A stretch of DNA of 64,000 nt from Whitmania pigra. Taxonomy: Eukaryota > Annelida > Clitellata > Hirudinida > Haemopidae. Positions 31,756 through 45,500 of this stretch are shown piece by piece. The position numbers and the translations under genes were made by a program. The stretch is taken from assembly GCA_021613335.1 (NCBI GenBank), contig JAJTWR010000003.1:62001-126000 (forward strand), read 5' to 3'. The first letter of the stretch is position 1; the number at the start of each line of letters is the position of its first letter. The notes below the pieces were generated by a model. The model did not search any database and was not told the DNA's origin. It was given only the letters and a program-made list of their open reading frames with translations.

Positions 31756-33726
31756 TGATGATGATGATGATGATGATGATAATGATGATGATGATAATGA
31801 TGATGATGATAATAATAATAATAATAATAATAATATAATAATAATAATAATAATAATAAGAAGAAGTAAAAAAGGTAGCATCACAAGTAAGGGAGAATAG
31901 AACAGCAACTTGAAGGTCTTGAATTAAAATAAACCTTTATTTATTTATTTATTTGATTATAGTCTGTTGCATGACTAAGATGATTTGGACTTCAAAATAA
32001 ACAATTAAGGCAATAAATTAAATTAAAACATTTCATTTAAATTTCAAGTAAAAGTGTAATTCCTAAGATGCTATTAATTATAAACAAACACTAGAATTTA
32101 TGCATGTCAAGTTACGTATGAGTAAATATAATCATTATTAAATTGTAATTATTGTAAATATAAAATAAAATATTGGCAACTTTTAGATGCCATCTGTTTA
32201 GATATTTTTAGCATCTTCTTCCTCTGCTCAATAAAGAATGTACTTAATACCATTTCTACATGTAACAGAAAAATGGCATTCTTTCCTTAATTTTCAATTC
32301 AAATTTAAATTTTAAGTTATTTTTGTAAATATGAAGATCATTTGTATAGGTGTTGTGTGGCATAGCATCAGAACCTTTACTTTGGTTCTTAGTCAATGGT
32401 CCACAAGACTTGGGTCTTTAGCTGATGATTATACTAACTCACTTTAATTAATTTATTTATTACAACTCAATTTTGTAATAGAGATCTCTGAATCCATCAT
32501 CCCTGTCTTACTATGGTGATTTTGATCTCTGCCTCAAATTCCTGTCAAGGGACAGTCTCCAAACAAAGGAAATCTCGAGCAAAGGAGAACTCCAGGTTTT
32601 AATCAAGCAGGCTCGAAACCTGAGCACCGACAAGTCGAGCAAACTTAACGGATCCTTTTGCAGAGCGTTCGTCTCTTCCCTCTAATTTTATATTCAGTTA
32701 CTTGAAGCATGCCTTAATTTAATTTAACTAACAAACCATTTCAACCCTTTCCCAGTCTTCTACTCCAGGATAACATGAAAGTTGTGAGGCAGAAATCAGA
32801 AGCTGTTCAAGCCAAAGGTAACAATCCATGTTGGAATCACACCTTCATCTTCACGGAAGTGACCAGGAGCAAGCTGCTCGAATCAAGCCTAGAACTGACA
32901 TTCTGGGATAAGGATAGAGGATCAAATGATTTTCTAGGTGGCATCAGACTCAATACTGGAACAGGTTAGCGAACAGGAAATGTTGGAGAAATGGTTGAAT
33001 GTAGTTATTGGTAAATATTAACTTTGATAATTTAAATAAAAAGACAAGATGATTTATTAAACGAATTCCCAAGCAAAATGGCTTAAAATCGGAGATTTGT
33101 TTTTCAAAAGCAAAGTGGTCTAACTAATAGAAGCATTGAAATTGGGAATATTCGCATGGCACTTTCAACTTAAGAGAGCCTCAATGTACTTACAACATCT
33201 CATAGCCATTTCATGACATTGTAGTCATTTGAGATGTGATGATTTATCAATGTTTGCAAAAGCCTACACTGTAGTCTTTGATATGTGGTGCTTTCATTGA
33301 CATGATATTATGTCAAATAACTGTATTAATTTTGGTGTACAAATTGGCTGAATGGGTTGCTTCAAACAGAACGTGATGTGTTCAAAACCCATCCTGCACT
33401 GCTACAAGCACCATTGGGAAGGTTTGCCACATAAATTGTTGACAAAGCCTCTGATGCCATCCATACATTGCTATATAAATGAAGTGCGTTTATGTTTACT
33501 GCACGTGAACCGCATAGAGAATGGCACAGATTCATGAAAAGAAACTATGATCTCTAATTAAAACTGCAAGCATTTCCCATCGACAGGATTTGCTAATGGA
33601 AAGAGAGCAGAATTCATGGATGCCAAGGGAGAAGAGGCTTTCTTGTGGCAGTCCATGCTGGACCGACCAGACATTTGGGTGGAAGGCACGCTCATGCTGA
33701 GGGCTAACATGGTCTCCCGCAAATGA
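24632..33726 (+). CDS. SYTL: Synaptotagmin-like protein (Slp): Rab27-binding domain plus two C2 domains
   Basis: Slp proteins link Rab27 on secretory vesicles to the plasma membrane. Thirteen exons: 24632-24804, 24961-25173, 25833-25969, 27038-28264, 30117-30232, 30527-30646, 30722-30826, 30911-31095, 31221-31323, 31403-31567, 32482-32666, 32756-32964, 33587-33726, joining to 1,025 residues. The N-terminus is a Slp homology domain: LTPDERDAILAVLARDE, an eight-cysteine zinc finger (CGRC, CSKC, CKKC, CLMC), then TGSWFYANYP. A long acidic Ser-rich linker follows, then C2A (SLNIVIIQCRNL, NPYMKCYLLPEKS, NDFLGE) and C2B (KGELQVLIKQARNL, FWDKDRGSNDFLGG). First-loop aspartates look replaced, suggesting weak or no calcium binding. 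The exon-4 frame stays open to a stop at 28525-28527, so a short form without C2 domains is possible. The vertebrate paralogue cannot be assigned. Confidence 0.88.
31681..31858 (+). repeat. (AAT)n/(GAT)n compound microsatellite
   Basis: About 180 bases of AAT triplets with a GAT-rich middle (about 31753-31809), inside the intron between the exons encoding C2A and C2B of the synaptotagmin-like gene. The long Leu/Ser/Ile-only frame on the minus strand here is an artefact of the repeat. Confidence 0.95.
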
Positions 33727-34769
33727 TCGAGCACGATCCCCTTCGACCACTTTTCAGGGCTTTATCAGATTACTTTTTCAGTGGGTAAAAATCGGCCTAT
33801 GCCACAAAAAATGATTGATTTCAATGTATTGAGACCCACCGAGTTCAAATAATAAATTACCTTTTCACTGCTTCCATCCCGCCTTTCTAACTAATATAAT
33901 TATTAATTAAGGATTAACATAAACAAGCCTTCGTTTCATTCAAGTTCATTCAAGGCCGCAGATTTAACCCAATCATTGACAAAACGTTTCGGGTGTCCGA
34001 GGCATTGCACCACCGATATCAGAGTATTCACTATATTTAATTATGCTCGGGACTTGCAAACTGCTGATATCTAAACTTTGTCTTGATTCTCATTTTAATA
34101 TGTGCATCACTTAAGTCATCTCTATTTGACAAAACTTTGATTTTGCCTTTAAAATTATGGGCTTGCAAAAGAATATTTATGAATAAAAAGAATAACACGA
34201 TATGTCGACAGTTGAATAATTACAAAGCTCGAACATTTGCTTTTGAAAGTTACTGTTACTTAATAATAGCAGCTCAGTAGCCTCTCGGTAATCATGGAAG
34301 CTTTAGTATTTTACACTCGCAATGACACGAACACGATCTTGAAACATGGTGGAAGCAATTAACCATTGCAAACAAGCCGTTCAAAAATGTGTCAAATTGA
34401 TGCGGATCAAATTAGAAATGGATCTTCACGTGACAACGAAGGCAGGCTTCCTTCGTAAATTTAGTCTCGTTCCGGCAAGAGCCGAACGTTCATATAAATG
34501 TTACCAAAGTAAAAAAACACAACCGTCGCGAACATTAAAGTCGGTTTAACAGTTTATAATTGATGACATCATTCTTCTTTAAACGATGCCACCACCGAAG
34601 CTAGTGGCATGACACCTCCTCAAATACAGGAAAGCCCTGTAAATTATGAAATTGCATCAATGGACTCGTACATTTACTTAATAATTTAACAATAATATTT
34701 GGTACATTTGAATGGTACTCGACTTTCATTGTCATGGCCTCAATATTGATTACAATCAAGATTATTGTT
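33727..34769. other. Convergent intergenic region between SYTL and BNIP3
   Basis: The 3' ends of a plus-strand and a minus-strand gene face each other here. AATAAA at 33851-33856 is a good polyadenylation signal for the synaptotagmin-like gene. Short open frames (for example near 34346-34549) show no recognisable similarity and no splice context. Confidence 0.5.
33851..33856 (+). promoter_or_regulatory. Polyadenylation signal AATAAA for the synaptotagmin-like gene
   Basis: Canonical hexamer 125 bases after the stop codon at 33724-33726. Confidence 0.5.
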
Positions 34770-36383
34770 TCACAAGAAAAATGAAATGTTTGAAAGAACG
34801 TACAGGGTGGCCCCAATTAGGAAGGAGCAAGCATGTGACACCAGCAGAAGAAATATTGGGGTCTTTGAATGCTCCATTCTCTGCTTCTTCTGCAGCTCAA
34901 AATGTCTCATCTTCGCTTGCCAGGTGGCAACCTAATGATCAATTACAATTAATGACTTCTGAATGTCATCGTTGTAATGTGGCAACCTAATGATCAATTA
35001 CAATTAATGACTTCTGAATGTCATCGTTGTAATGTGGCAACCTAATGATCAATTACAATTAATGACTTCTGAATGTCATCATTGTAATGTAGCAACCTAA
35101 TGATCAATTACAATTAATGACTTCTGAATGTCATCGTTGTAATGATGTCATTAAAATAAATTCTAATGAATAATGCAGTGATTCCTTCTTTTTTAACCAA
35201 TTTTCAATAGATCCAATTTTGCAAGCATAACGACCATCCAAAGTGCAATGTCGAGCCTCTAACAATTGTGTCTGCTACTGAAAATAAGTTAAACCACCAA
35301 ATGACTGAGCTTAAAGAAATATTGGCTTAAAAAACAGGCGAGTAATTAACGATGCAATACATTTATTCTTCCTCACACTCAGTGGGCTTGGAACCTCAGG
35401 CCTACTTGACCAGTCCACTACCCAATCAGGATTGAGGATGGGAATGTCCTGAATCAGCAAACATAACTTGTCTAAATGTAATATTAAATAAAATTTTATG
35501 AATTTTTAAAAATATTGACTTTTCTAGGTCTTACCAATTAATAAATAACAGTAAAATAAGAAATGAAATTAATATATTTTTTAACAAGAACCTGAGAATT
35601 TGCATTTACAGATGCATCAGTATAATGGGGTTGATAGTCACTGAGACTGGAAATCATAAAGTTGAGGTCAGTTTCAGTGTAAATGCTATAAACGCAACAA
35701 AATATAGTTCAAACGTTCTAAGTTTTATCAAATTAATTATGCTATCTTTGCCTGATGTGTTTACTCTCAACTCAACTCTCGACATATCACCATAAATTCT
35801 GCAATAGTTTTAGAATCTGAATCTTTTGACTCATCAATTGACATTCACCTGTTCCTTGATGTAGGTTCTTCAGAGGAACCATTTGACCTGGGAGTGCCAG
35901 GGTCCATCTGGGCATCTAGAAGCCACTTCTGCATGGAACTACTGAGAGAGTTTGGAGGAGTGATAGACCTTGATGGAATCACTTTTTCAGTTTGGAATGA
36001 CACAAGAGCCCATGTATCTAACGGTCAATGTATCATTTACTTGTGTGAAATAAAGTAATAATCGTATTTATCTTATTCGCACTATGACATAAATACATAG
36101 GTAAACATCATATCCACAACTCTTCAGACCTGGAACTACATTTTAGCTGTACATTGATAACAAAAACCTTTTTATTCAACGTAACTCAATTTTCGTTAAA
36201 AATTTCATAAATTAATTTAGCCCTGCACGATGCTTGGGCCCACGATGCTAGGGCCCACGACTGCAACAATGGAATCAATTGCGTCAGAAACGAAAGATAA
36301 CAAGCTCAGTTCGATGTTCGGTCGAACTAAAAACTACCTGACAGTCTGTCACTGTTTTTGTCAGAAAAGTGACTGCGGGACAT
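34770..36383 (-). CDS. BNIP3: BNIP3/NIX-like mitophagy receptor
   Basis: BNIP3 proteins are tail-anchored in the outer mitochondrial membrane and recruit Atg8/LC3 to remove mitochondria. Five exons join in frame: 36338-36383, 35849-36017, 35592-35685, 35395-35448, 34770-34931, giving 174 residues (human 194). The start MSRSHFSDKNSD leads to TWALVSF, which aligns with the LC3-interacting SWVEL of vertebrate BNIP3 and keeps the W-x-x-[LVI] core (WALV). MQKWLLDAQ matches the vertebrate MEKILLDAQ. NPDWVVDWSSRPE is the family signature (DWIWDWSSRPE). The last exon encodes the C-terminal anchor PIFLLLVSHACSFLIGATLY, keeping the SH-x6-G pattern that drives BNIP3 dimerisation. The stop follows 13 residues later. 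The region between the signature and the membrane helix is shorter than in vertebrates. The gene shares a promoter interval with the REEP gene. Confidence 0.88.
34924..35143 (+). repeat. 55-bp minisatellite, four copies, spanning a BNIP3 3' splice site
   Basis: Four head-to-tail units of 55 bp start at 34924, 34979, 35034 and 35089. They are nearly identical, with one-base differences (CATCGTTG versus CATCATTG; GTGGCAA versus GTAGCAA). Each unit starts GTGGCAACCTAATGATC; on the minus strand this is GATCATTAG followed by GTTGCCAC, the acceptor and first bases of BNIP3 exon 5. The lowest copy is fused to the real exon at 34931. There are no spacers, so this is not CRISPR. Confidence 0.95.
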
Positions 36384-36979
36384 TTTAGGAACAATAACTG
36401 CGAGATAAGAAACGACAAACTACCCCACCGTGGCAAACACAGCTGATGAGATGGCTTTCAACAACTGTCACTTGATGGCGCATTTACGAAAGCGCGTTCC
36501 TTTTTTTTATTAAAATATATTAAATTCTTATCTGTTTGATCAACATGATTAATAGGCTGCTTGACTCAAAACATTTTGTTACTGACTTATATGATTTTAA
36601 ATAACTGAAATAATTAACTGAATGATCATTTTGGTTCGGAAAGCATGACTTAAAATGAATAAAAGCATTTTCTATACTTTGCAATTTTTTTTATTAACAT
36701 ACGAGTTTTAATTCACATAACAATGTGTTGAGTAGAACATCTTAATGGTTTAAAAATATTCGTAACCTGAGTCAGTTTTGAAAAGCCCTGTTGTTCTGCT
36801 AATGGTTTATGTTAACACATAATTCAAACATTTTAATTTGTCTTCACAATTAACGAGTCAAAACATTATTTAATAATAAGATTAATTAAGTCGTGATGTC
36901 CAAATATATCCGTGACCTGATTTCACTTCGGCCGCAGATATAAGAGGAGAATCAAAAAACCATCCTTATATCCGTCGAA
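36384..36979. promoter_or_regulatory. Bidirectional promoter interval between BNIP3 and REEP
   Basis: The two start codons, on opposite strands, are only 596 bases apart. A TATA-like GATATAAGAGG lies about 40 bases before the REEP start codon (near 36938-36948). No other gene fits here. Shared regulation is an inference from the spacing. Confidence 0.5.
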
Positions 36980-40608
<3,629 letters not shown>

Positions 40609-41626
40609 TTCAACTGACAAGTCGATTTTTAAACATTTTTAAGTATTGTTTAATTATGTTTTTGTTAGAAATATCGGATGACAAAAACACGTTTAAACTG
40701 CAAACCAGTTCTATTATTTAATTTTAACAAGAGAGCTTTTATTTATTACTAACAATTACTGAAATTCCTTTTCAATATTGATAAATGTTTGGAGTAATTT
40801 GCTTATTTTCAAAATTATTCAAGAAATTCATTCCCTGTCCCTCGATTCTCTAACTGGTTCTTCTCTTCCCGCACTCTGCAAAAAATGCTGACAGTATCAT
40901 GATGTATCAGTATCATGCTGATATAATATACATGGCTTATCCATTTCTAATAATAATAAATAAAATATTAAACAATAAAGATAAGGTAGAAACACTGATA
41001 AATCAGTATATATTATAGTTCTTAAATTAATTTAAGTTATGATTCTAATTCTCGTGATAATTTTGGTTTTCATTGTTATTCCAAAAATCCATAATTTTAG
41101 AATTTAATAATTAAACGGATTTCGTTTCGTCCTTTAAAATTGAAATAATGTTTTATTCATAAAATGTCATTATTAATTTGTATAAAACCCCAGTTTCATT
41201 ATGGACTTTCAAATACCAAAGATTGTAAAAAGCATGAAAATAGTATTTTTCGTTTTTAATGTACTTTTAATTTTCAAAAAACTTTCCATTTTATTCTAAT
41301 TTCTATTCTTTAAATTATGATCATTCTTATTCTGGTTAACCAGCAGGTAAACATTATTCTGATTTTATTTATCGTTCACTATTATCTATATAACTAATAT
41401 ATCACTGATACGCATTATTACGTAATATATAGTTATATAGTTATACTTACGGGCTTAATTAACAGTTAAACTTAAGAGCCATTAATAATAATATGCGTTT
41501 GTACTTTCTAACGTCACGGAAATCAGACAAAAGAAATTATTAACGGGATGGGTAAGGAATAAAGATGTAAAGAGTAACTAAAAAATGTAACATTAAAATT
41601 CAAGAATCTAGAATAAAACAAGGATA
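40609..41626. other. Convergent AT-rich region between REEP and the PMCA gene
   Basis: Holds the 3' untranslated regions of both genes. A possible alternative last exon of the PMCA gene (minus, 40850-40875) follows a strong TTTTTTGCAG acceptor. It would replace the tail with KCGKRRTS and a stop. Otherwise nothing was recognised. Confidence 0.4.
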
Positions 41627-42540
41627 TTAATTAATACTCAAGTCAAAATAAAGGTGATTTTCATATGTATATATTTCGTATATTTCATATGGTAACAAAC
41701 TCACAATCTCGGACTGACGACTGCTCTTTCTTATTGGGGTGGGGGCCAGTTCATCGGAGGCTCCTCTAATGCCCAGCAATTTGTCGGGGATAAGAGATAG
41801 AAACTGCTCGGCATAAAAACGTAAAGTGTACATTTTCAGCATAATATAAATATTTACGACTGCTTAATTGACAGTCATTTCAGCAGAATTTAAATATTTA
41901 CGACTGCTTAGGCCATGCCTACCTCTCCCCAGATAATTTCTCCCGATCCAAATGCAATACACCAAAGCCATTCATCGATACCCAATGTTACGGTATGGAA
42001 AAGTGTTCCGCCATATTGCACAATGAGGACCTTTTGATAACTTATCTTGTCAATATTATAAATAAATAAAAACATGATTGTGATAATTTTAATATTAACT
42101 ATGATCACAGCAACGTCAAGTCAAAAACGTTAATGAGATGGGCATGACGTGCGATAATAGATTAAATACAATAAAATTACAATTAATTACAAATTAAACA
42201 TAATTACAATTTCTTATGCTCTACCCTTCCTTTTCCCTGTGCAAACCTGTGTGACGAATGTGGATATCCAGATGGTTGGAAAGAGTTTGTTCCTAAAAAT
42301 GCCAGAGAAAACATTCAATTCATCGTGTATTTTTCTGCAGTTAATTTCGTTGAAGAGAGTCATGAGTACGAAAGTGTTGTAGATGATGACGTAGTGCTTC
42401 TTCGCTGGTCCACGCTTTGTGTCCATGGCGTTATCCACGTCAACTATCCGGTGACCTATTAATGACAATGTGCTTAAAACGGTAGCTAAGATATTTAGAG
42501 GGGTTTATGGCTTCAAACCATAAAATCTTAAAATCATCTC

Positions 42541-42575
<35 letters not shown>

Positions 42576-45500
42576 TGATTTTGATTTTGAAAAATATCAA
42601 TAAGAACTCCCCAGAAATCATTTTCTGGCTACGGGCCTAGTAACTAATCTTGAAAAAACTGACCGATGATCAGTAGAACAATGATGACCGTCAGTTGGTA
42701 GATGGAATGACCGATGACGCATTTGAGCATCCTAGTCGAAAGGAGTGACTTTGTTCTTCCGTACGGTTTCCTCTTCAAAATATCCTTCGTTGGGGATTCC
42801 GTTGCCAGTGCCAGAGAAGCGAAAGTGTCCATGATGAGATTGAGGAATAGCATTTGAATCGCTTTAAGTGGGGTGTCCTATGTAAGGCAAATGTGGCTAT
42901 TCTTAAGTAGTATCGTGAAGACCTTGGCTTATATGGTGATTTGTAGATTATTTATTAACTTACGTATAATATGTTTAAACAATTTCGACAAATAAAACTC
43001 AAAATGCATAATAAATAGAAATGGTTTGTTTCGCATTTTTTAATTCGTCACTTGTGACAAGTTTTTATCACACATTACATTAAAAGTAATAGCCAAAATT
43101 AAGTTGTTTGAATTGGTCACAAAAACAAGCAACACATAAAATGAAATATTAATTCTTATGCCATGTAAATCAATGACTATTGTTGTTTACAGGCTCACAA
43201 ACTATTTCGTAGAACATCGACAACTCAACTGACGGAGTAATTTTTTTACCTTAAAGAAACAAGCCCCTAAGAAAGAGGTTAGTACTGCCACACAATTCAC
43301 TGTCAGCTGAAACTGAAGGAACTTGGAGATGCTGTCGTAGACGTTCCTTCCCCACATGACCGACTTGACGATGCCAGTGAAATTGTCGTCCACCAGAATG
43401 ATGTCGGAAGCCATCTTTGCTACGTCTGTTCCAGATATGCCCTGCCAGAAATTCCAACGTTATATTCAAATTTGGATTACTTATCTTAAAAACCTAATTT
43501 TTTTCTTTAATTAGGTGCCTAATTGTGATGCAACATCATAACATAAATCGTTGTATTTTGGATTTTCAATTCTTTAATGTCTGAATGCGCTGCCTATGAA
43601 TACTTTCTGAACCGCCATTAAATTAGGCAAACGTAGAATACATTTGTTATAAAGTCATAAATGAATATGATTTAAGAAATGTCCATATTTTACTTATTCA
43701 TACATTTTTACATTCACTGCGAGCTTGAATAAAAATTCAGTGAATGTTTAAATACATTCCTTCATCAATATCGTACCATGGCAAATCCCACGTCTGCTTT
43801 CTTCAGGGCAGGTGCATCGTTGGTTCCGTCACCAGTGACAGCCACGACTTCTCTGTACTTTCTGATCTTGCTATCAATTATCCCACTCACCAGCGTGTAC
43901 TTATCCTGGGGTAGGGAACGCGCCAATACACGCAATCTTGGCCATATTCTATCAAACAGTTCTTGCACTACCTGTCCACAGTATAACAATTTCAATGTAC
44001 GTTAGTTATAATCACTAGTGCCATGATAAGATATGGAGTAGAGCTGTCTCAGTTGAACGATATTACTGGCAACTTTTAGGAAGATACTTACTACATAATA
44101 CTATACAATTTTGATGAGAATGCCTACTAAATTAAGAATAAAAACTAACAGGTCCATCTGGCGTGTCTCTGATGAGTTCATTAAACTCTTTCCCTTCGAG
44201 TATGAGATGAACGCCCGGTTTTAAAATTCCACACTTCGTTGCTATAGAACGAGCTGTTTCTAGGTTGTCCCCTGTACAATGTTAAAATAACAAAAATATA
44301 GCTGTCTTGTCGCCGGGCTATTTTGACGGGCTGCCAAGTTAAGGGGCGTAATTATTATATTTCATGATTTATTGCTAATAGTAAACATTTTAATTAGGTC
44401 CACAACCAAGATTATTGATAATCTGTATTTACCTGTCACCATTCGCACGGTTATGCCTGCAGCTTGGCACAAAGCGATGGAATCAATCACCTGAAAGAAA
44501 ATGTTAAAATACGTTAATAAAATAAATACATAATACACCTGAAATAATTCAGTGAAATATCTTAACATAATATAATAACTTTATTCGAGCATCAACTAAG
44601 ATAACAATGAAGACTACTACGAGGATTGTCGTTACTATTATAATTTATAATAGTATATATAATATATAATATTATAATACGACAATGATGGCGGACATAC
44701 TTCTGTCCTGAGTGGATCTTCAATACCAAAAATGCCGATAAGAATGAGGTTTCTGACCATTGTGTATTCGTCGTCAAATATGTTGTTCGAAAACTCTCTT
44801 CGAAGGTCTTCATCTTCCCTTCTCTTTAGCGTCACATTCCCTGATGGTGATATTGATTATGATATATTGATATGATGGTGATATATTGATATTGATGATG
44901 ATATATTGATATGATGATGATATATTGATATATATAATGATATGATGATGATATATTGATATTGATGATGATATATTGATATGATGATGATATATTGATA
45001 TATTGATATGATGATGATATATTAATATATTGATATGATGATGATATATTGATATATGATATGATGATGATATATTGATATATTGATATGATGATGATAT
45101 ATTGATATATATATTGATGATGTTCATGACGGCAATTGCGATGGTATTGGTTCATTTCAGAGTAAGTGCCCCAAAGCATTGAGTCAGACATTATTTATGT
45201 AGCGTCGACAAATTAATTTCTAATTATATCGTAATTATCGTCATATTATTTAATAAACAGCAACAAAAATAATTACATACAAATAGATGAACGTTTGAAA
45301 CGGTTTAAAGAATTTAAGGAATACTGTTAGTTTATTATTAGGCAACATTTAGATTGTTATTATTATGTAAGTAATTATTAAACAATTAAGTAATAGGCAA
45401 CAATAATGACAATAGCAATGGCAATGGCTTAATGACATTGTTAACGGTAACTACATGGATGACGATAATGGTGATGATCAAGTGTTCGGGTTAAAGGGTT

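Noticed and set aside
31642..31908. Leu/Ser/Ile-rich open frame on the minus strand
   Set aside because: Produced by the (AAT)n/(GAT)n repeat inside a synaptotagmin-like intron.
34924..35143. Possible CRISPR array or coding repeat
   Set aside because: Units are directly adjacent without spacers in an animal genome; this is a minisatellite.
35740..35795. Possible extra BNIP3 exon (frame IYGDMSRVELR on the minus strand)
   Set aside because: It would break the phase between exons 2 and 3, which join correctly without it.
44810..45191. Tyr/Ile/His-rich minus-strand frames that overlap a PMCA exon
   Set aside because: They read through the GATATATTGAT satellite; the real exon (44701-44840) uses a different, family-matching frame.
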